This document shows positions 35,327 through 48,138 of a DNA stretch of 64,000 nt, one piece after another. Made by a program: the position numbers and the translations under genes. The stretch is taken from assembly GCA_021832345.1 (NCBI GenBank), contig JAKBKY010000001.1, positions 706,385 to 770,384 on the forward strand. Reading direction: 5' to 3'. Origin of the DNA: a bacterium (GTDB lineage Bacteria > Vulcanimicrobiota > Vulcanimicrobiia > Vulcanimicrobiales > Vulcanimicrobiaceae). Each line of letters starts with the position of its first letter. The first letter of the stretch is position 1. The notes under the pieces were generated by a model. That model was given only the letters and a program-made list of their open reading frames with translations, did no database searches and had not been told where the DNA came from.

Positions 35327-37180
35327 ATGCACATCATCGGGACCGCCGGTCACGTGGATCACGGCAAATCCTCGCTGGTCGCAGCGTTGACCGGCACCGA
35401 CCCCGATCGCTGGATCGAAGAGCAACTGCGCGGGATGACGCTCGATCTTGGTTTCGCGCATCTGCGCATCGGCGAGCTGGAAGCCGGCATCGTGGACGTG
35501 CCGGGGCACGAACGCTTCCTGCACAACATGCTGGCCGGCGCCGCAGGCATGGAGGTGTTGCTGCTGGTGGTTGCGGCCAACGAGGGCGTGATGCCGCAGA
35601 CGCGCGAGCACCTGCAGATTCTGCGCTACCTCAACGTGCAGCGCACGATTCTGGTGGTGACCAAAAGCGATCTGCTCGATCCCGCGCAGCTCGACGCGGC
35701 GCTGATGCAGATCGCCGAACAGCTTGCAGGCACGCTTGCCGATGGTGCGCCGGCGGTGGCCGTCTCATCCTCGACCGGTGCCGGGCTCGAAGACTTGCGC
35801 GAGTTGATCGGCCGCGTACTGAGCGACCTGCCCGACCGGCCGGCCGATGCGCCGCTCTATATGCCGGTGGATCGCGTCTTTGCGCCGGCCGGGCACGGGA
35901 CCGTCGTCACCGGAACGCTGATGCAAGGCAGCGTGAGCGTCGGCGATACGGTGGCGTTGCAGCCGAGCGGTCTGCGCGCCCGGGTGCGCTCGTTGCAGGT
36001 CTTCGGCCGTTCGCAAACTACGGCGTACGGCGGTGCGCGCGTGGCGTTGAACGTGCCGGGCATCGAACGCAGCCGGATCGCACGTGGCGAAGTGGTGGCA
36101 AGCCTCGAGACCGGTGTGCAAGATCGTTTTGCGGTGAGTTTCGAACCGCTGCCAGATGCGCTGAGCTTGCTGCGCCGGCGGATGCCGGTGCGCGCCTCGA
36201 TCGGCTCGGCCGAGGTGCTGGGGATGCTCCTCTTCGAGGAAGCCCCGTGCGACGCGCACGCCGTTACCGCAACCTTGGCGTTGCGAGTACCGGCGGTGGC
36301 GTTCCCGGGCGTGCGCTTCGTCCTGCGGCGGCTCTCGCCCAAAACGCTCCTCGGCGGCGGCGTGATCGCAGGTGCGCAGAGCGTTGCACCGGAGCCCGGG
36401 GACGATTACGATGCAAGCCAAGCAGCCGTGCTCGCGGTGCTGCGGGCGGCGCCGCTGGAGCCAAGCGACCTTGCAGCCATTGCGTTCGCGGCGAATCTGC
36501 GCGAGGATGCGGCGCGCAGCGCCCTCGCGCAGGTGTGCGAGCGCGGCGAGGCGCTTCGGATCGCTCGCCCGGTCGCCTACATCGATGCTGTGGCCGCCTC
36601 GCAGATGCTCGAAGGAACGCTGGCGGTGTTGGAGCAGGCGCATGCCGAAGCGCCATGGTCCCAAGGACTGCCCTCGCTCGCGCTCGCGCGCCGGCTCCAG
36701 GTGGCTGAACCGCTGCTCGTCCGTGTGCTGGCGGCCTACGTCGACGACGGTCGTCTGACGCTGCGGGCCGGTTACTATGCGAGCCCGAGTCACGTTACGC
36801 GCCTCACGGCGGAGCAGAGCGCCTTCCTTGCGGAGCTGGTGCCAAGCGATCCGCAACAGCCGTTTCTGCCGGTCAACGCCGCCGATGCCTATGCGGCGGT
36901 GCGCGCCAGCAGCGTTGCCGGGGTGAGCGCGGCGTTTGAGACTCTGCTCGCCCGGGATGCCTTTGTCAAGGTCGGCGATGCGCTCTACCGCGGCTCCCAG
37001 ATCAATCGCATCGTGGAGCGAGTTGATGCGTATCTGCGTGCCCAGGGACAGATGACGGCCTCGCAGTTTCGCGATCTGCTGGGAACCTCACGCAAGTACG
37101 CCGTGCCGTTGCTGGAGTGGCTCGACGCTCGCGGCGTCACCGTGCGTAGCGGCGACCTCCGAGTGCTGCGCAAGCGCTAG
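35327..37180 (+). CDS. selB: Selenocysteine-specific elongation factor SelB
   Basis: A translational GTPase of 617 residues: [20 protein letters not shown] (G1), [22 protein letters not shown] (G3) and VVTKSDLLD (G4). It continues through two beta-barrel domains and ends with C-terminal winged helices (for example [29 protein letters not shown]) that bind the SECIS hairpin. It delivers Sec-tRNA to in-frame UGA codons. Length is that of full bacterial SelB. Confidence 0.9.
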   Translation: MHIIGTAGHVDHGKSSLVAALTGTDPDRWIEEQLRGMTLDLGFAHLRIGELEAGIVDVPGHERFLHNMLAGAAGMEVLLLVVAANEGVMPQTREHLQILRYLNVQRTILVVTKSDLLDPAQLDAALMQIAEQLAGTLADGAPAVAVSSSTGAGLEDLRELIGRVLSDLPDRPADAPLYMPVDRVFAPAGHGTVVTGTLMQGSVSVGDTVALQPSGLRARVRSLQVFGRSQTTAYGGARVALNVPGIERSRIARGEVVASLETGVQDRFAVSFEPLPDALSLLRRRMPVRASIGSAEVLGMLLFEEAPCDAHAVTATLALRVPAVAFPGVRFVLRRLSPKTLLGGGVIAGAQSVAPEPGDDYDASQAAVLAVLRAAPLEPSDLAAIAFAANLREDAARSALAQVCERGEALRIARPVAYIDAVAASQMLEGTLAVLEQAHAEAPWSQGLPSLALARRLQVAEPLLVRVLAAYVDDGRLTLRAGYYASPSHVTRLTAEQSAFLAELVPSDPQQPFLPVNAADAYAAVRASSVAGVSAAFETLLARDAFVKVGDALYRGSQINRIVERVDAYLRAQGQMTASQFRDLLGTSRKYAVPLLEWLDARGVTVRSGDLRVLRKR

Positions 37181-37226
37181 GCCCAGCGCAGGGCCTGCGT
37201 CGCCGGAGCGCCGAACGGACCCCGCC

Positions 37227-38249
37227 ATGGATTTGCGCGCCCTCCCCAAGGCCGAACTGCATCTGCACATTGAGGGAACCTTCGAGCCGGAGGCGATCTT
37301 TGCCATGGCCGAGCGCAACGGCGTCACGCTGAAGTATCCCAACGTCGAGGCACTGCGGCATGCCTATGCGTTCACCGATCCGCAGTCGTTTCTGGACTGC
37401 CGTTATGACTGCATGCGCGTTCTGCAGAAGGAAGAAGATTTCTACGAGTTGACGGCGGCCTATCTGCTCCGCGCTCATGGGCAGAACGTGCGTCACGCGG
37501 AGATCTTCTTCGATCCGCAGGCGCATACGCAGCGCGGGGTTTCGTTCCATGTGGTGGTCGATGGGATTCGGGCGGCGATGCGCGAGGCCGAACGGGAGCG
37601 GGGCATCACCTCGCATCTCATCCTCTGCTTTCTGCGAGACCGGCCGGTGCAGTCGGCGCGTACGACGCTTGAAGAGGCGCTCGCCTACGGCGAGGGGATC
37701 GTCGGGGTGGGCTTAGACTCCGCCGAACGCGGCAATCCGCCTTCGAAGTTCTCGGGCGTCTTCGATCAGGCGCGCGCAGAGGGTTTTCTTGCCGTCGCCC
37801 ACGCCGGTGAAGAAGGCCCACCGGCCTATATCTGGGAGGCGCTCGATCTGCTCAAGGTGCGACGCATCGATCATGGCGTAGCCTGCATGCAGGACGGCGC
37901 ACTGGTGCAGCGCCTGGTTCGTCAGCAGACGCCGCTGACGGTCTGCCCGCTCTCCAACCTGCGCCTACGCGTCGTCGATACGCTTGCAGACCATCCGCTC
38001 AAGGCCATGCTCGAAGCCGGCTTGTGCGCCACGGTCAACTCGGACGATCCCGCCTACTTCGGAGGCTACGTCACCGAGAACTACGATGCCGTCACGCGAG
38101 CGCTGCTCCTCGACGGCGATGCCGTCATCACGCTCGCGAAGAACTCGTTTCAAGCGTCGTTTCTCGACGACGCCACCAAGCGGCGCCATCTGCTGGATAT
38201 CGAGCAGTGGGCGGCACTCAACGTTCCCAAAAGGACGCCGAGCGCATGA
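37227..38249 (+). CDS. Adenine deaminase (adenosine-deaminase-superfamily type)
   Basis: A metal-dependent deaminase of 340 residues. It has zinc ligands in [11 protein letters not shown] near residue 8, [15 protein letters not shown] near 192, [10 protein letters not shown] near 215 and [16 protein letters not shown] near 270. The Ile-Glu-Gly-Thr version of the first motif and the Asp-Ser/Gly-x-x-Pro-Pro-Ser-Lys-Phe segment point to the adenine rather than adenosine deaminase branch, as I recall characterised Pseudomonas and yeast enzymes. It would feed adenine into hypoxanthine salvage. It sits between selB and clpB with no evident functional link. Confidence 0.75.
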   Translation: MDLRALPKAELHLHIEGTFEPEAIFAMAERNGVTLKYPNVEALRHAYAFTDPQSFLDCRYDCMRVLQKEEDFYELTAAYLLRAHGQNVRHAEIFFDPQAHTQRGVSFHVVVDGIRAAMREAERERGITSHLILCFLRDRPVQSARTTLEEALAYGEGIVGVGLDSAERGNPPSKFSGVFDQARAEGFLAVAHAGEEGPPAYIWEALDLLKVRRIDHGVACMQDGALVQRLVRQQTPLTVCPLSNLRLRVVDTLADHPLKAMLEAGLCATVNSDDPAYFGGYVTENYDAVTRALLLDGDAVITLAKNSFQASFLDDATKRRHLLDIEQWAALNVPKRTPSA

Positions 38250-38301
38250 GCGCGGATGGCCCTGCAACCGCCTTGCGATCCGCGCAGATTATGAGGGGTA
38301 T

Positions 38302-40914
38302 ATGAACGTCGATCGCATGACCGAACGCGTCGCCGATGCGCTGAATGCCGCGTATTCGCGTGCTCTCTCCGAACACAATACGCAGACGATGCCCGAACAC
38401 ATGCTGGCGGCTCTCCTCGAACAGGAGCGTGGCATTGCGCCGGACATTCTGACCAAGGCGGGCGTCGATCCGCTCACCGTCGCCCGCAAGGATAACGAGG
38501 CGATCGGCAACTTGCCGCGGCTCTCGGGCGCGAACGCTGAGAGCGCGCAGGTGAATCTGTCGCCGGAGTTGGCGCGACTGATGACGGTTGCCGAGAGCGA
38601 AGCCAAGGCGCTCCAAGATGAGTACGTCTCGGTCGAGCACGTATTGCTCGCGATGGTACAAACGAGCGGCCCGGTTGGGGTTCTACTGCGCGACCTTGGC
38701 TTGAGTAAGGACCGCCTGCTCTCCGCGCTGCGCGAGGTGCGCGGCAACCAGCGGGTGACCACGCGCGATCCCGAAGGAACGTACAAGTCGCTCGAGCGCT
38801 ATGGGCGCGATCTGACGCTGGAGGCCGAGCGCGGCAAGCTCGATCCGGTCATCGGTCGCGATGAGGAAATTCGCCGCATCATCCAAGTGCTCTCGCGGCG
38901 TACGAAGAACAACCCCGTGCTGATCGGCGAACCCGGCGTCGGCAAGACGGCGATCGTGGAGGGCTTGGCGCAGCGCATCGTGCGGGGCGACGTTCCCGAG
39001 GGCGTCAAGGAGAAGCGCGTCGTCTCGCTCGACATGGGAGCGCTGATTGCGGGTGCCAAGTATCGCGGCGAGTTCGAAGAGCGCCTTAAGGCGGTGCTCA
39101 AGGACATCACCAGCGCCCAGGGGCAGATCATCCTCTTTATCGATGAGTTGCATACCGTTGTCGGTGCAGGCAAGACCGAAGGCTCCATGGACGCCGGCAA
39201 TCTGCTCAAGCCGATGCTGGCGCGCGGCGAGTTGCATCTCATCGGCGCGACAACGCTCGATGAGTATCGTAAATACATCGAGAAGGATGCCGCGCTCGAA
39301 CGGCGTTTTCAGCCGGTTCTTGTGGATCAACCCAGCGTCGAAGACACCATCTCGATCTTGCGCGGCTTAAAAGAAAAGTACGAAACGCATCACGGCGTAC
39401 GCATCAAGGATTCCGCGCTCGTCGCCGCGGCGACGCTCTCCAACCGCTACATCAGCGATCGCTTCTTGCCGGATAAAGCCATCGACCTTGTGGACGAAGC
39501 CGCAGCCAAGCTGCGCACCGAGATCGACTCCATGCCGCAAGAGCTCGATGAGATCACGCGCCGGACGATGCAGCTTGAGATCGAGCGCGAGGCCTTGCGC
39601 AAGGAGAACGATGAAGCCAGCCGTCAACGGCTCCAGGCGTTAGAAAAAGAGATTGCCGAACTGCGAGAGGAGCGCACGAAGCTTCAGGCGCAGTGGGATG
39701 TCGAGAAGAGCGCCGCGGTGACGTTGCGCGGTCTACGCGAACGCATTGAAGAGACCAAGGTGCAGATTGAGCAAGCGGAGCGCCAGTACGATCTCAATCG
39801 CGCTGCCCAGCTCAAATACGGCACGCTCGCCGAGTTGCAGAAACAACTCGAGGCGCAAGAGGCGAGTTTAGCGCGCAGCGACGGCGGGAGGCTCTCCAAA
39901 GAGGAGGTCGATGAAGAGGATATCGCCGAGGTGATCGCGCGCTGGACGGGCGTGCCGCTCACCAAACTCTTGGAGGGCGAGAAGCATAAGTTATTGCATC
40001 TCGACGAGGAGCTGCATCGGCGAGTGGTTGGGCAGGACGAAGCGGTAGACGCGGTGGCAGAAGCGGTGGTCCGTTCGCGCTCAGGTCTCGCCGATCCCAA
40101 TCGGCCGATCGGCTCGTTCATCTTCCTCGGGCCAACGGGAGTCGGGAAGACGGAGCTCGCACGGGCACTGGCCGAGTATCTCTTCGACGACGAACGGGCG
40201 CTGATTCGGATCGACATGTCGGAGTATCAGGAGAGGCATACCGTCGCGCGCCTGATCGGCGCGCCGCCGGGATACGTCGGCTATGACGAAGGCGGTCAGC
40301 TCACCGAAGCGGTGCGCCGTCGACCCTACAGCGTCATCCTCTTCGATGAGGTCGAGAAGGCACACCCCGATGTCTTTAACGTGTTCCTGCAGATCCTCGA
40401 CGATGGCCGTTTGACCGATGGGCAAGGACGCACGATTGACTTTCGCAACACCATCGTGATCATGACCTCGAATATTGGGAGTCATCGCATCTTGGAGTAT
40501 CGTGGTTCGTTGCGAGACGCCGACTACACCATGATGCGGGCGGCGGTCTTAGATGAGATGCGTCAGCATTTTCGGCCCGAGTTTCTCAATCGGGTCGATG
40601 AGACGATCGTCTTCCATGCCTTGACCGAAGAGGAACTCGAAGAGATCGTCGACATTCAGTTGCAGCGCCTGCGTGCGCGCCTGGAGAGCCGTCGCATCAC
40701 CCTGGTCCTGGATGCTGCGGCCAAACGCCATCTCGTCCGTGCAGGATACGATCCGGCCTATGGCGCGCGGCCTTTGAAGCGGACGATCCAGAAGGAACTT
40801 GAGACGCCGATCGGCCGCAAGATTCTCGCCGGAGAGGTGGCCGACGGCGATACGCTGGAGGTGGGTTACGATGAGGGCCGGGGCGAGCTGACGTTCGTAT
40901 CGCGGGCCGCGTAA
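38302..40914 (+). CDS. clpB: ATP-dependent disaggregase ClpB
   Basis: An AAA+ chaperone of 870 residues. It has an N-terminal double Clp repeat ([20 protein letters not shown]), first Walker [20 protein letters not shown] near 212, a coiled-coil middle domain at about 410-530 ([20 protein letters not shown]), and second Walker [20 protein letters not shown] near 613 followed by [12 protein letters not shown]. The presence of the middle domain separates ClpB from ClpA/ClpC. The ATG with GAGGGG upstream gives the standard N terminus; a longer open frame runs through the deaminase gene. Confidence 0.93.
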   Translation: MNVDRMTERVADALNAAYSRALSEHNTQTMPEHMLAALLEQERGIAPDILTKAGVDPLTVARKDNEAIGNLPRLSGANAESAQVNLSPELARLMTVAESEAKALQDEYVSVEHVLLAMVQTSGPVGVLLRDLGLSKDRLLSALREVRGNQRVTTRDPEGTYKSLERYGRDLTLEAERGKLDPVIGRDEEIRRIIQVLSRRTKNNPVLIGEPGVGKTAIVEGLAQRIVRGDVPEGVKEKRVVSLDMGALIAGAKYRGEFEERLKAVLKDITSAQGQIILFIDELHTVVGAGKTEGSMDAGNLLKPMLARGELHLIGATTLDEYRKYIEKDAALERRFQPVLVDQPSVEDTISILRGLKEKYETHHGVRIKDSALVAAATLSNRYISDRFLPDKAIDLVDEAAAKLRTEIDSMPQELDEITRRTMQLEIEREALRKENDEASRQRLQALEKEIAELREERTKLQAQWDVEKSAAVTLRGLRERIEETKVQIEQAERQYDLNRAAQLKYGTLAELQKQLEAQEASLARSDGGRLSKEEVDEEDIAEVIARWTGVPLTKLLEGEKHKLLHLDEELHRRVVGQDEAVDAVAEAVVRSRSGLADPNRPIGSFIFLGPTGVGKTELARALAEYLFDDERALIRIDMSEYQERHTVARLIGAPPGYVGYDEGGQLTEAVRRRPYSVILFDEVEKAHPDVFNVFLQILDDGRLTDGQGRTIDFRNTIVIMTSNIGSHRILEYRGSLRDADYTMMRAAVLDEMRQHFRPEFLNRVDETIVFHALTEEELEEIVDIQLQRLRARLESRRITLVLDAAAKRHLVRAGYDPAYGARPLKRTIQKELETPIGRKILAGEVADGDTLEVGYDEGRGELTFVSRAA

Positions 40915-40932
40915 CATCGTGCTACCTGTAGG

Positions 40933-41414
40933 CTAGGCTTCTTGTTCGGCGGTTGCGGCGGTATCGGCGAGCATCGGCTCGACTGGTTGGGCGCAGTACA
41001 TGCATCGGCGCGCGGCCTTCTGAATGTCGGCGAGACACTCCGGGCATTTACGCATCGCCGGGTCGGCCGGCGGCTGGAAGTACGCGTTTTCGATCAAGCG
41101 GTTGACCGGAATGATGACGAAGAAGTAGACCACCGCCGCGATGACGAGAAACGAAATCAACGCATCCAGAAAATCTCCCAGCGCAATCCGACTGTGGTTG
41201 ACGGTGAAGGCTACTCGCCCGAACTCGTGATAGCCGAAGAGCGCCGAGATGAGCGGCGTGAAGATGTCGCGCACGAAAGATGTGATGAGGCTGCCGGCGG
41301 CAGCCCCGATGACGACCGCGACGGCCAGATCCACGACTTTGCCGCGTAAGAGGAACCGCGCGAACCCGTGAGCGACATCGCGAGACGCTCGGGCGACGGT
41401 GCGTGGATTGACCT

Positions 41415-41418
<4 letters not shown>
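40933..41418 (-). CDS. mscL: Large-conductance mechanosensitive channel with C-terminal zinc ribbon
   Basis: A protein of 161 residues. The N-terminal helix and first span read FARFLLRGKVVDLAVAVVIGAAAG, then VRDIFTPLISALFG, and the second span is FLDALISFLVIAAVVYFFVIIPVNRL, all standard MscL. After residue 120 comes an added zinc-ribbon-like end CPECLADIQKAARRCMYCAQPV with two Cys-x2-Cys pairs. The GTG start overlaps the typA stop (GTGA). The channel protects cells from hypo-osmotic shock. Confidence 0.87.
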
Positions 41419-43244
<1,826 letters not shown>

Positions 43245-43267
43245 GAGGGCCTGGTTTGACGTAAGCG

Positions 43268-44602
43268 CTACTTGAGACCTACCAGCGATGCGTCAATGCC
43301 GGAAACGTCGCATGGCATATCGGCGCAACCCAGGGTGAACCAAAAGGTGGTTTGCCCGTTCGGCAGGGACTCGCAGTCGATCCGGCCATGCATCAGGGCG
43401 ACGAGCTGGCTTGAGATATAGAGCCCAAGGCCCACGGCATCGTCCTTATCGCCGAGGCGGCCAAAGCGCGTAAAGAGCTTGGCCCGATCCTCGGGTGCGA
43501 TTCCCGGACCTTGGTTTGACAAGCGAAACTGGAGCTCGTCGCCCTCGCGGGTCACCTCAAGCACGATGGGCGTCTGCGGGTCGGAGTACTTCGCCGCATT
43601 GGAGAGGAGGTTGCAGAGGATCTGAACGACGCGACCTGCGTCCGCGCGAACGCGCGGGAGCGTCTCGGGCGTGTGACGCTCGAAGCGGCACTCCGGGTGT
43701 TCGCTGCGTGCGCGGCCCAACGACTCGGCGATGATGGCGTCCGTATCGACGGCGCGGACGTGCAACTGGAGCCCTCCTCCCTCGACGCGCGAAAGCAACA
43801 GAATATCATCGAAGATCCGGCTCAACCGTTCGGCCGAGGATGCCAGCAAGGTGAGGATTTCGGCGCGCCGCTCCGCCAGCAGCGTATCGTCGCCGCCTTG
43901 CAGCAACGCCGCGGCTCCGCGGATGGCGGCCAGCGGCGAGCGCACTTCATGCGAGACCATCGTGAAGAACTCGCTCTGTCGCTGCGCATCATGTTCGATG
44001 AATTGCCGGCGCTCGACTTCGGCGTGATGCGCGCGTGCGTTGGCCAGCGCCAGACCGATCAGACTGACGAAAAGCTGCATGCGCCGCAGCGTGGCAATCG
44101 ACGGAATGCGCCCATCCAGCGGGCCGTCAAGCGAGAGATAGCCGAGCATCCGCCCATCGGGATCGGGGAGGACGAACGCTAAGGTGTCGCGCTCGTGCCA
44201 GGCCTGCGGGTCGCTGCGCGGCGCGTCGTGCGGCAGATCCCCGGTATAGATGCTGCGCTCCCAGAAGACGTTGTGCTCAGCGGGGATGTAGAAGCAGTGC
44301 GGTAATGTTTCAAACTCCGGGGCCAGGAATGCGATGATCGCCTCCCTGGGCACGTGTTCGCCGAGGCGTTGCGCCACGATCTCTGCGGGCCAGCCGAAGA
44401 GCACCCGGCGGTGGAGTTCGCCGCTGGGGAGATCGGCGGCGACGATGGTGAGGTAACGAAAACCGAAGACCTCGGCTACGATGCGCGCGATCGCCTCCAG
44501 GGCGTCGTCAAGCTCCGGCGCTTGGAGTACAACATGGGTCAGCGCCAGCAGGCGTTCGAGCAGGCTGGGTTCGTCGACGGGCGCCGCGCTCGGCTTCATC
44601 AA
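43268..44602 (-). CDS. GAF-domain sensor histidine kinase
   Basis: A protein of 444 residues. A GAF-like sensor occupies about 20-200 ([20 protein letters not shown]). A HisKA segment follows with the phospho-accepting His in [20 protein letters not shown] near 223, then a HATPase domain with [16 protein letters not shown] (N box) near 340, [16 protein letters not shown] (G1/F) near 375 and [10 protein letters not shown]. It has no membrane segments, so it senses inside the cell. No response regulator gene is adjacent (orphan kinase). It lies divergent to the SPFH three-gene unit. Confidence 0.87.
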   Translation of the reverse strand: MMKPSAAPVDEPSLLERLLALTHVVLQAPELDDALEAIARIVAEVFGFRYLTIVAADLPSGELHRRVLFGWPAEIVAQRLGEHVPREAIIAFLAPEFETLPHCFYIPAEHNVFWERSIYTGDLPHDAPRSDPQAWHERDTLAFVLPDPDGRMLGYLSLDGPLDGRIPSIATLRRMQLFVSLIGLALANARAHHAEVERRQFIEHDAQRQSEFFTMVSHEVRSPLAAIRGAAALLQGGDDTLLAERRAEILTLLASSAERLSRIFDDILLLSRVEGGGLQLHVRAVDTDAIIAESLGRARSEHPECRFERHTPETLPRVRADAGRVVQILCNLLSNAAKYSDPQTPIVLEVTREGDELQFRLSNQGPGIAPEDRAKLFTRFGRLGDKDDAVGLGLYISSQLVALMHGRIDCESLPNGQTTFWFTLGCADMPCDVSGIDASLVGLK

Positions 44603-44770
44603 TCGCTCCCCCCTTGGTTATCGGCACCGCGGTGGGCTGCTTCTTCAGATGTGGAAGATGTGGTCTCCTACTCTAGGCAAAAAGGGGCACAAAACCACCC
44701 TTTTCTCGCGTAGCGGGGCAGATCTTCACCGAAGCGTAACAAATCATGGCGTTGTGGGTAGGAGGTGACT

Positions 44771-45103
44771 GTGCAGCACGTGGTGCCGATTCTCATCATT
44801 CTTGCCGTGCTCTGGTACTGGCAGTCCAGACGCGGCGGTGCGGCGGGATGGGGACGTCTCTCCGGGTCATCAGCGCCGGCGAGCGGCTATGCCCTCGCTG
44901 TGCCGCAGCCCTGCGAAGAGGCCGACCAGCCCGATGAGGACGGGGAGCCGGATCAGGGCGGACAGGACGAAGTGCCGGTGCCCATGGAACGCAGCCTGCC
45001 GACGGTCGTCGGCGCCGCGCATGGACCTCTGCAGCCGTTGGCGCCGCTGACGATGCTCCAAGCCCGGACACCCTGGGATCCGCTGCCTCCGCTGCCGCCC
45101 TAA
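44771..45103 (+). CDS. Small membrane-anchored protein with acidic, Pro-rich tail
   Basis: A product of 110 residues: one N-terminal membrane segment (QHVVPILIILAVLWYWQSRRG), then a Gly/Ser linker and an acidic stretch (PCEEADQPDEDGEPDQGGQDE), ending in a Pro/Leu-rich tail (PLPPLPP). TAGGAGG lies five bases before the GTG at 44771; a GTG two codons earlier is possible. It heads the unit with the SPFH gene 35 bases downstream. No family recognised. Confidence 0.55.
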   Translation: MQHVVPILIILAVLWYWQSRRGGAAGWGRLSGSSAPASGYALAVPQPCEEADQPDEDGEPDQGGQDEVPVPMERSLPTVVGAAHGPLQPLAPLTMLQARTPWDPLPPLPP

Positions 45104-45138
45104 TCGCCCTTCTCTAAACACGTAAGGATCACAGTCGA

Positions 45139-45972
45139 ATGCCGATGATGACGGTCATCTCAACTCTGGATAATAACGGCCAAGAAGTGATGGGCCCCAC
45201 GGTCCTGATCTATCACTATCCCTCGGCGAGCATCGTGAGCGGTTCGCTCATCACCGTCGAGAGCAATCACTTTTGTGTACTCAAGTCGCGCGGCGCGATC
45301 CTCAACGTCTACGAAACGGGCCAGTACCCGATTACCACCGGCGACAAACCGATCGTCGGATCCTTCGTCCAGGGCTTCTTCGGTGGGCAGAGTCCGTGGC
45401 AATATGAAGCGATCTACATCAACCGAGCCAAACTGGTGGTTCGCTCGTCGGGCATCGCGCTCTCCGCGGAGATGGCCGAGATGAGCTACGACGTCGACTA
45501 CTATATCCACGTTCCGACGCGCGAAGGCGCGCTCAAGCTCATCCAACACATGCCCTATAGCGGGCACGCGCTCTTCACCAATCAAATCAACGATTACGCG
45601 GGGCCGGTGGTGGAGCAGGCGATCAACCAACTGATTCAAGTGACGCCGCTGGAAAAAGTCAACGAGAAGATTCACGACCTCACGGATCTCGTGCGCAGCC
45701 ACTTGGGTGAGTTCTTAGACGGCTACGGAATCGCGCTCGACACGGTCAAGGTGCTGATTCGTCCCAACGACGAGCGTATGCGCGCGCTGATCGCGCTGAA
45801 GGCCTTCGGTCTCTCGGAGCTGGATGCGGTGCGCTACTACGCGGCGATCCTGATGGCAGAGCGCGGCGTGGCGAGTGCCCCGAACATGGCGATCGGCCAG
45901 CCGTTCGCCATCGGCGCGGGAGCGGTGCTCCCGGTGAACAGCAGCGGGAAAGTGACGGACGGCAAGTCGTGA
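45139..45972 (+). CDS. SPFH/band 7-like domain protein
   Basis: A product of 277 residues without signal peptide or membrane span. An SPFH-like domain fills residues 30-230: LITVESNHFCVLKSRGAILNV, TGQYPITTGDKPIVG, and SSGIALSAEMAEMSYDVDYYI. A helical stretch GPVVEQAINQLIQVTPLEKV then DLVRSHLGEFLDGYGIALDTV follows, as in stomatin/prohibitin-like proteins. Such proteins form oligomeric scaffolds. Here the membrane anchor may be supplied by the preceding small protein. It overlaps the next gene by four bases (GTGA). Confidence 0.68.
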   Translation: MPMMTVISTLDNNGQEVMGPTVLIYHYPSASIVSGSLITVESNHFCVLKSRGAILNVYETGQYPITTGDKPIVGSFVQGFFGGQSPWQYEAIYINRAKLVVRSSGIALSAEMAEMSYDVDYYIHVPTREGALKLIQHMPYSGHALFTNQINDYAGPVVEQAINQLIQVTPLEKVNEKIHDLTDLVRSHLGEFLDGYGIALDTVKVLIRPNDERMRALIALKAFGLSELDAVRYYAAILMAERGVASAPNMAIGQPFAIGAGAVLPVNSSGKVTDGKS

Positions 45973-46607
45973 ACCCGGCGATTCCGACCGATGATGTCGT
46001 GCGTGCGCTGCTGGACCCCTCGCAGCCCTCGCACGATCCTGCGGTCCAGTTTCTGCAGGTACTGCTCAGCGGCTTCGGTTACAACGTCTACGATGCGCGT
46101 AACCACGCGCGTGCAAACGATCTGCTTGTGCGCGAACAGACCTCCGGTCTGCTCGCGCGCGCCGCGCAGAAGATGCGCGGAGTCGAAACGCAGTTTCGTG
46201 CCCGCTTCGTCCCGGCAGCATCGCGGGAGCAGCCGCTCCCACCGGCCGAGGCGACCCGCCGGGCCAAAGCGTTGCACGAGATGACGATGCGCCTCGATGC
46301 GGCCGCGACCGGCATCGTGACGCTGGAGTCTCCGGGAGCCGATGCCGTGTGGTCACGTGTGCGCGACGAGTTGCCGATGCTCGTGCAACTGCTGGCCTAC
46401 GACGTCGGCTTGTTGAGTGCAGCCAACGCCCTCTACCAGCGCGCGGTCGAGTTGACGCCCGCGCAAGCCAACGCAGACGATGCGCTCGACGCGTTCGATG
46501 CGGATCTGCGTGTTCTCGATCGTGCGCTCGATGAGCGGCGCGCGTTGCTCGCCGCGACTGCTCTCCCCGCGCCCAACCTGCCGGCGCGTAGCCAACTCGG
46601 CGCGTAG
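45969..46607 (+). CDS. Helical hypothetical protein coupled to the SPFH gene
   Basis: A product of 212 residues, Ala/Leu/Arg-rich and predicted mostly helical, with no membrane segment. Notable parts are VQFLQVLLSGFGYNVYDARNHARANDLLVREQTSGLL at 25-61 (shown as two short pieces in the protein: VQFLQVLLSGFGYNVYD and HARANDLLVREQ) and DAFDADLRVLDRALDERRALL near 175. It begins at a GTG that overlaps the SPFH stop. No family recognised; the coupling suggests it acts with the SPFH protein. Confidence 0.6.
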   Translation: MNPAIPTDDVVRALLDPSQPSHDPAVQFLQVLLSGFGYNVYDARNHARANDLLVREQTSGLLARAAQKMRGVETQFRARFVPAASREQPLPPAEATRRAKALHEMTMRLDAAATGIVTLESPGADAVWSRVRDELPMLVQLLAYDVGLLSAANALYQRAVELTPAQANADDALDAFDADLRVLDRALDERRALLAATALPAPNLPARSQLGA

Positions 46608-46672
46608 CTATACGTCCAGCCCGGCATAAGGCGGCAAGAACGCCTCCTTGCCGTTGCGAAGAGGCTGCGTAT

Positions 46673-46766
46673 GGGAGAGTACGGGTCTGGTGGCCCGCAC
46701 GGTCTTCAAAACCGCTGAGGCCGGTGCAAGCCGGTTGGTTGGTTCGATTCCAACACCCTCCCGCCA
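46673..46766 (+). tRNA. selC: tRNA-Sec (anticodon UCA)
   Basis: A 94-base gene with an encoded CCA end. It folds with an 8-bp acceptor stem (46673-46680 with 46755-46762; one A-C mismatch at the sixth pair) and a 6-bp D stem with four-base loop (46682-46687 with 46692-46697). The anticodon loop CTTCAAA carries TCA at 46706-46708. A long variable arm covers about 46716-46735, and there is a 5-bp T stem with loop TTCGATT. The 8+5 acceptor/T arrangement and 6-bp D stem are hallmarks of bacterial selenocysteine tRNA. selA and selB lie 9-13 kb upstream. Confidence 0.93.
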
Positions 46767-46902
46767 GACTTTTGGTGCCTCGGCCGTCCATCGGGACAAA
46801 AGGATTTGACGAAACCCGCTAGACGTGACATAGTGAGCCGTCCCACTTCCGCGCGATCTTTCGAGTTTTACGATCGAGCCGCGCCTCCTCGAAAGATGCA
46901 CC

Positions 46903-48138
46903 ATCATTTCCACGTTTGAAACACTCGGCTTGCAGCCGGCACTTCTTCGCGCTTTGCGCGACCTCGGCTTCACCGAGCCGACCCCCGTCCAAGCCGCCGC
47001 GATTCCGCCTGCGCTGCTCGGGCGAGACATCTTGGCGAGCGCCCAGACCGGCAGCGGAAAGTCCGCCGCCTTTGGGTTGCCGCTCCTCCAAGCCCTCGCC
47101 GGGCAGCCGCGCGGTAAGACGCGTGCGCTCATCTTGGCTCCGACCCGCGAACTCGCGCTCCAGATCACGGCGCACCTGAGCGCCCTGGCCAAGTACAGCG
47201 GCGTCCGCGTGGGCGCGGTCTACGGCGGCGCCGGATTCGGTGCCCAGATCAAGCTCTTCTCCAGCGGAACCGACATCATCGTCGCGACGCCCGGGCGTCT
47301 GCTCGATCACTTGGTGCGTAAGACCGCCAAGCTTGGCGACGTTTCGATCCTGGTGTTGGATGAGGCCGATCGTATGCTCGATATGGGTTTCTTGCCGCCG
47401 GTTCGCCGCATCATCACGTATCTGCCCGCTCAACGCCAAACGCTCTTTTTCTCCGCAACGATCCCGACGGCGATCGCCAAGCTCACGCAGGAGCTCTTGC
47501 GCGATCCGGTACGCGTGAGCTTGAGCCCGACCGGTTCAAAAACGACGCCGGTGGCCAGCGTCACGCAGACCGTCTACTCGATCCATCGCGACAGCAAGAC
47601 GAATCTGTTGCTCGAACTGCTCAAAGATAATACCATCTACAGCGCGATCGCCTTTACGAGAACGAAGGCTCGTGCCAATCGTTTGGCGGCAGCTCTGGCA
47701 AAGAACGACATTCCCTCCGAGCGCATCCACGGCGATCGGTCGCAGTCGCAGCGCGTCGCCGCGCTCGACGGCTTCAAGCGCGGAAAGTTCCGCGTCTTGG
47801 TGGCCACCGACATCGCGGCGCGCGGCATCGATGTGGTCGATCTCGGGCATGTCATCAACTACGACGTTCCGGCCGTCCCCGAAGACTACGTGCACCGCAT
47901 CGGTCGCACGGCCCGCGCCAATAAGTCCGGCGACGCGATCACCTTCGTCTCGGCCGATGAGGAAGGGCTCTTCTCGCAGATCGAACGCTCCCTCGGCGGG
48001 CGTCTGAACCGCGCCAAAACCCCGGTGGTGGCGCAATCGGCGCCGTCCCCGGCGCCAGGCAGGCCGGAACTGCGGCTCGGAGGGCGAAATACCCGTCGCC
48101 GCCCTGAAAGGAGAGCGTTATCGCTAGGCGTCGAGTAA
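46903..48138 (+). CDS. rhlE: DEAD-box RNA helicase, RhlE-like; non-canonical start likely
   Basis: A superfamily 2 helicase of about 411 residues: Q-motif region [19 protein letters not shown] followed by PTPVQ, Walker [16 protein letters not shown] in [10 protein letters not shown], and [14 protein letters not shown] basic tail ([14 protein letters not shown]) binds RNA. No ATG, GTG or TTG lies between the in-frame TGA at 46834 and a TTG at 46930. Starting at that TTG would lose the conserved Phe of the Q motif, so ATC 46903 or ATT 46906 is more likely. The start is thus uncertain by a few codons. The end overlaps infA by 19 bases. Confidence 0.85.
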   Translation: MISTFETLGLQPALLRALRDLGFTEPTPVQAAAIPPALLGRDILASAQTGSGKSAAFGLPLLQALAGQPRGKTRALILAPTRELALQITAHLSALAKYSGVRVGAVYGGAGFGAQIKLFSSGTDIIVATPGRLLDHLVRKTAKLGDVSILVLDEADRMLDMGFLPPVRRIITYLPAQRQTLFFSATIPTAIAKLTQELLRDPVRVSLSPTGSKTTPVASVTQTVYSIHRDSKTNLLLELLKDNTIYSAIAFTRTKARANRLAAALAKNDIPSERIHGDRSQSQRVAALDGFKRGKFRVLVATDIAARGIDVVDLGHVINYDVPAVPEDYVHRIGRTARANKSGDAITFVSADEEGLFSQIERSLGGRLNRAKTPVVAQSAPSPAPGRPELRLGGRNTRRRPERRALSLGVE

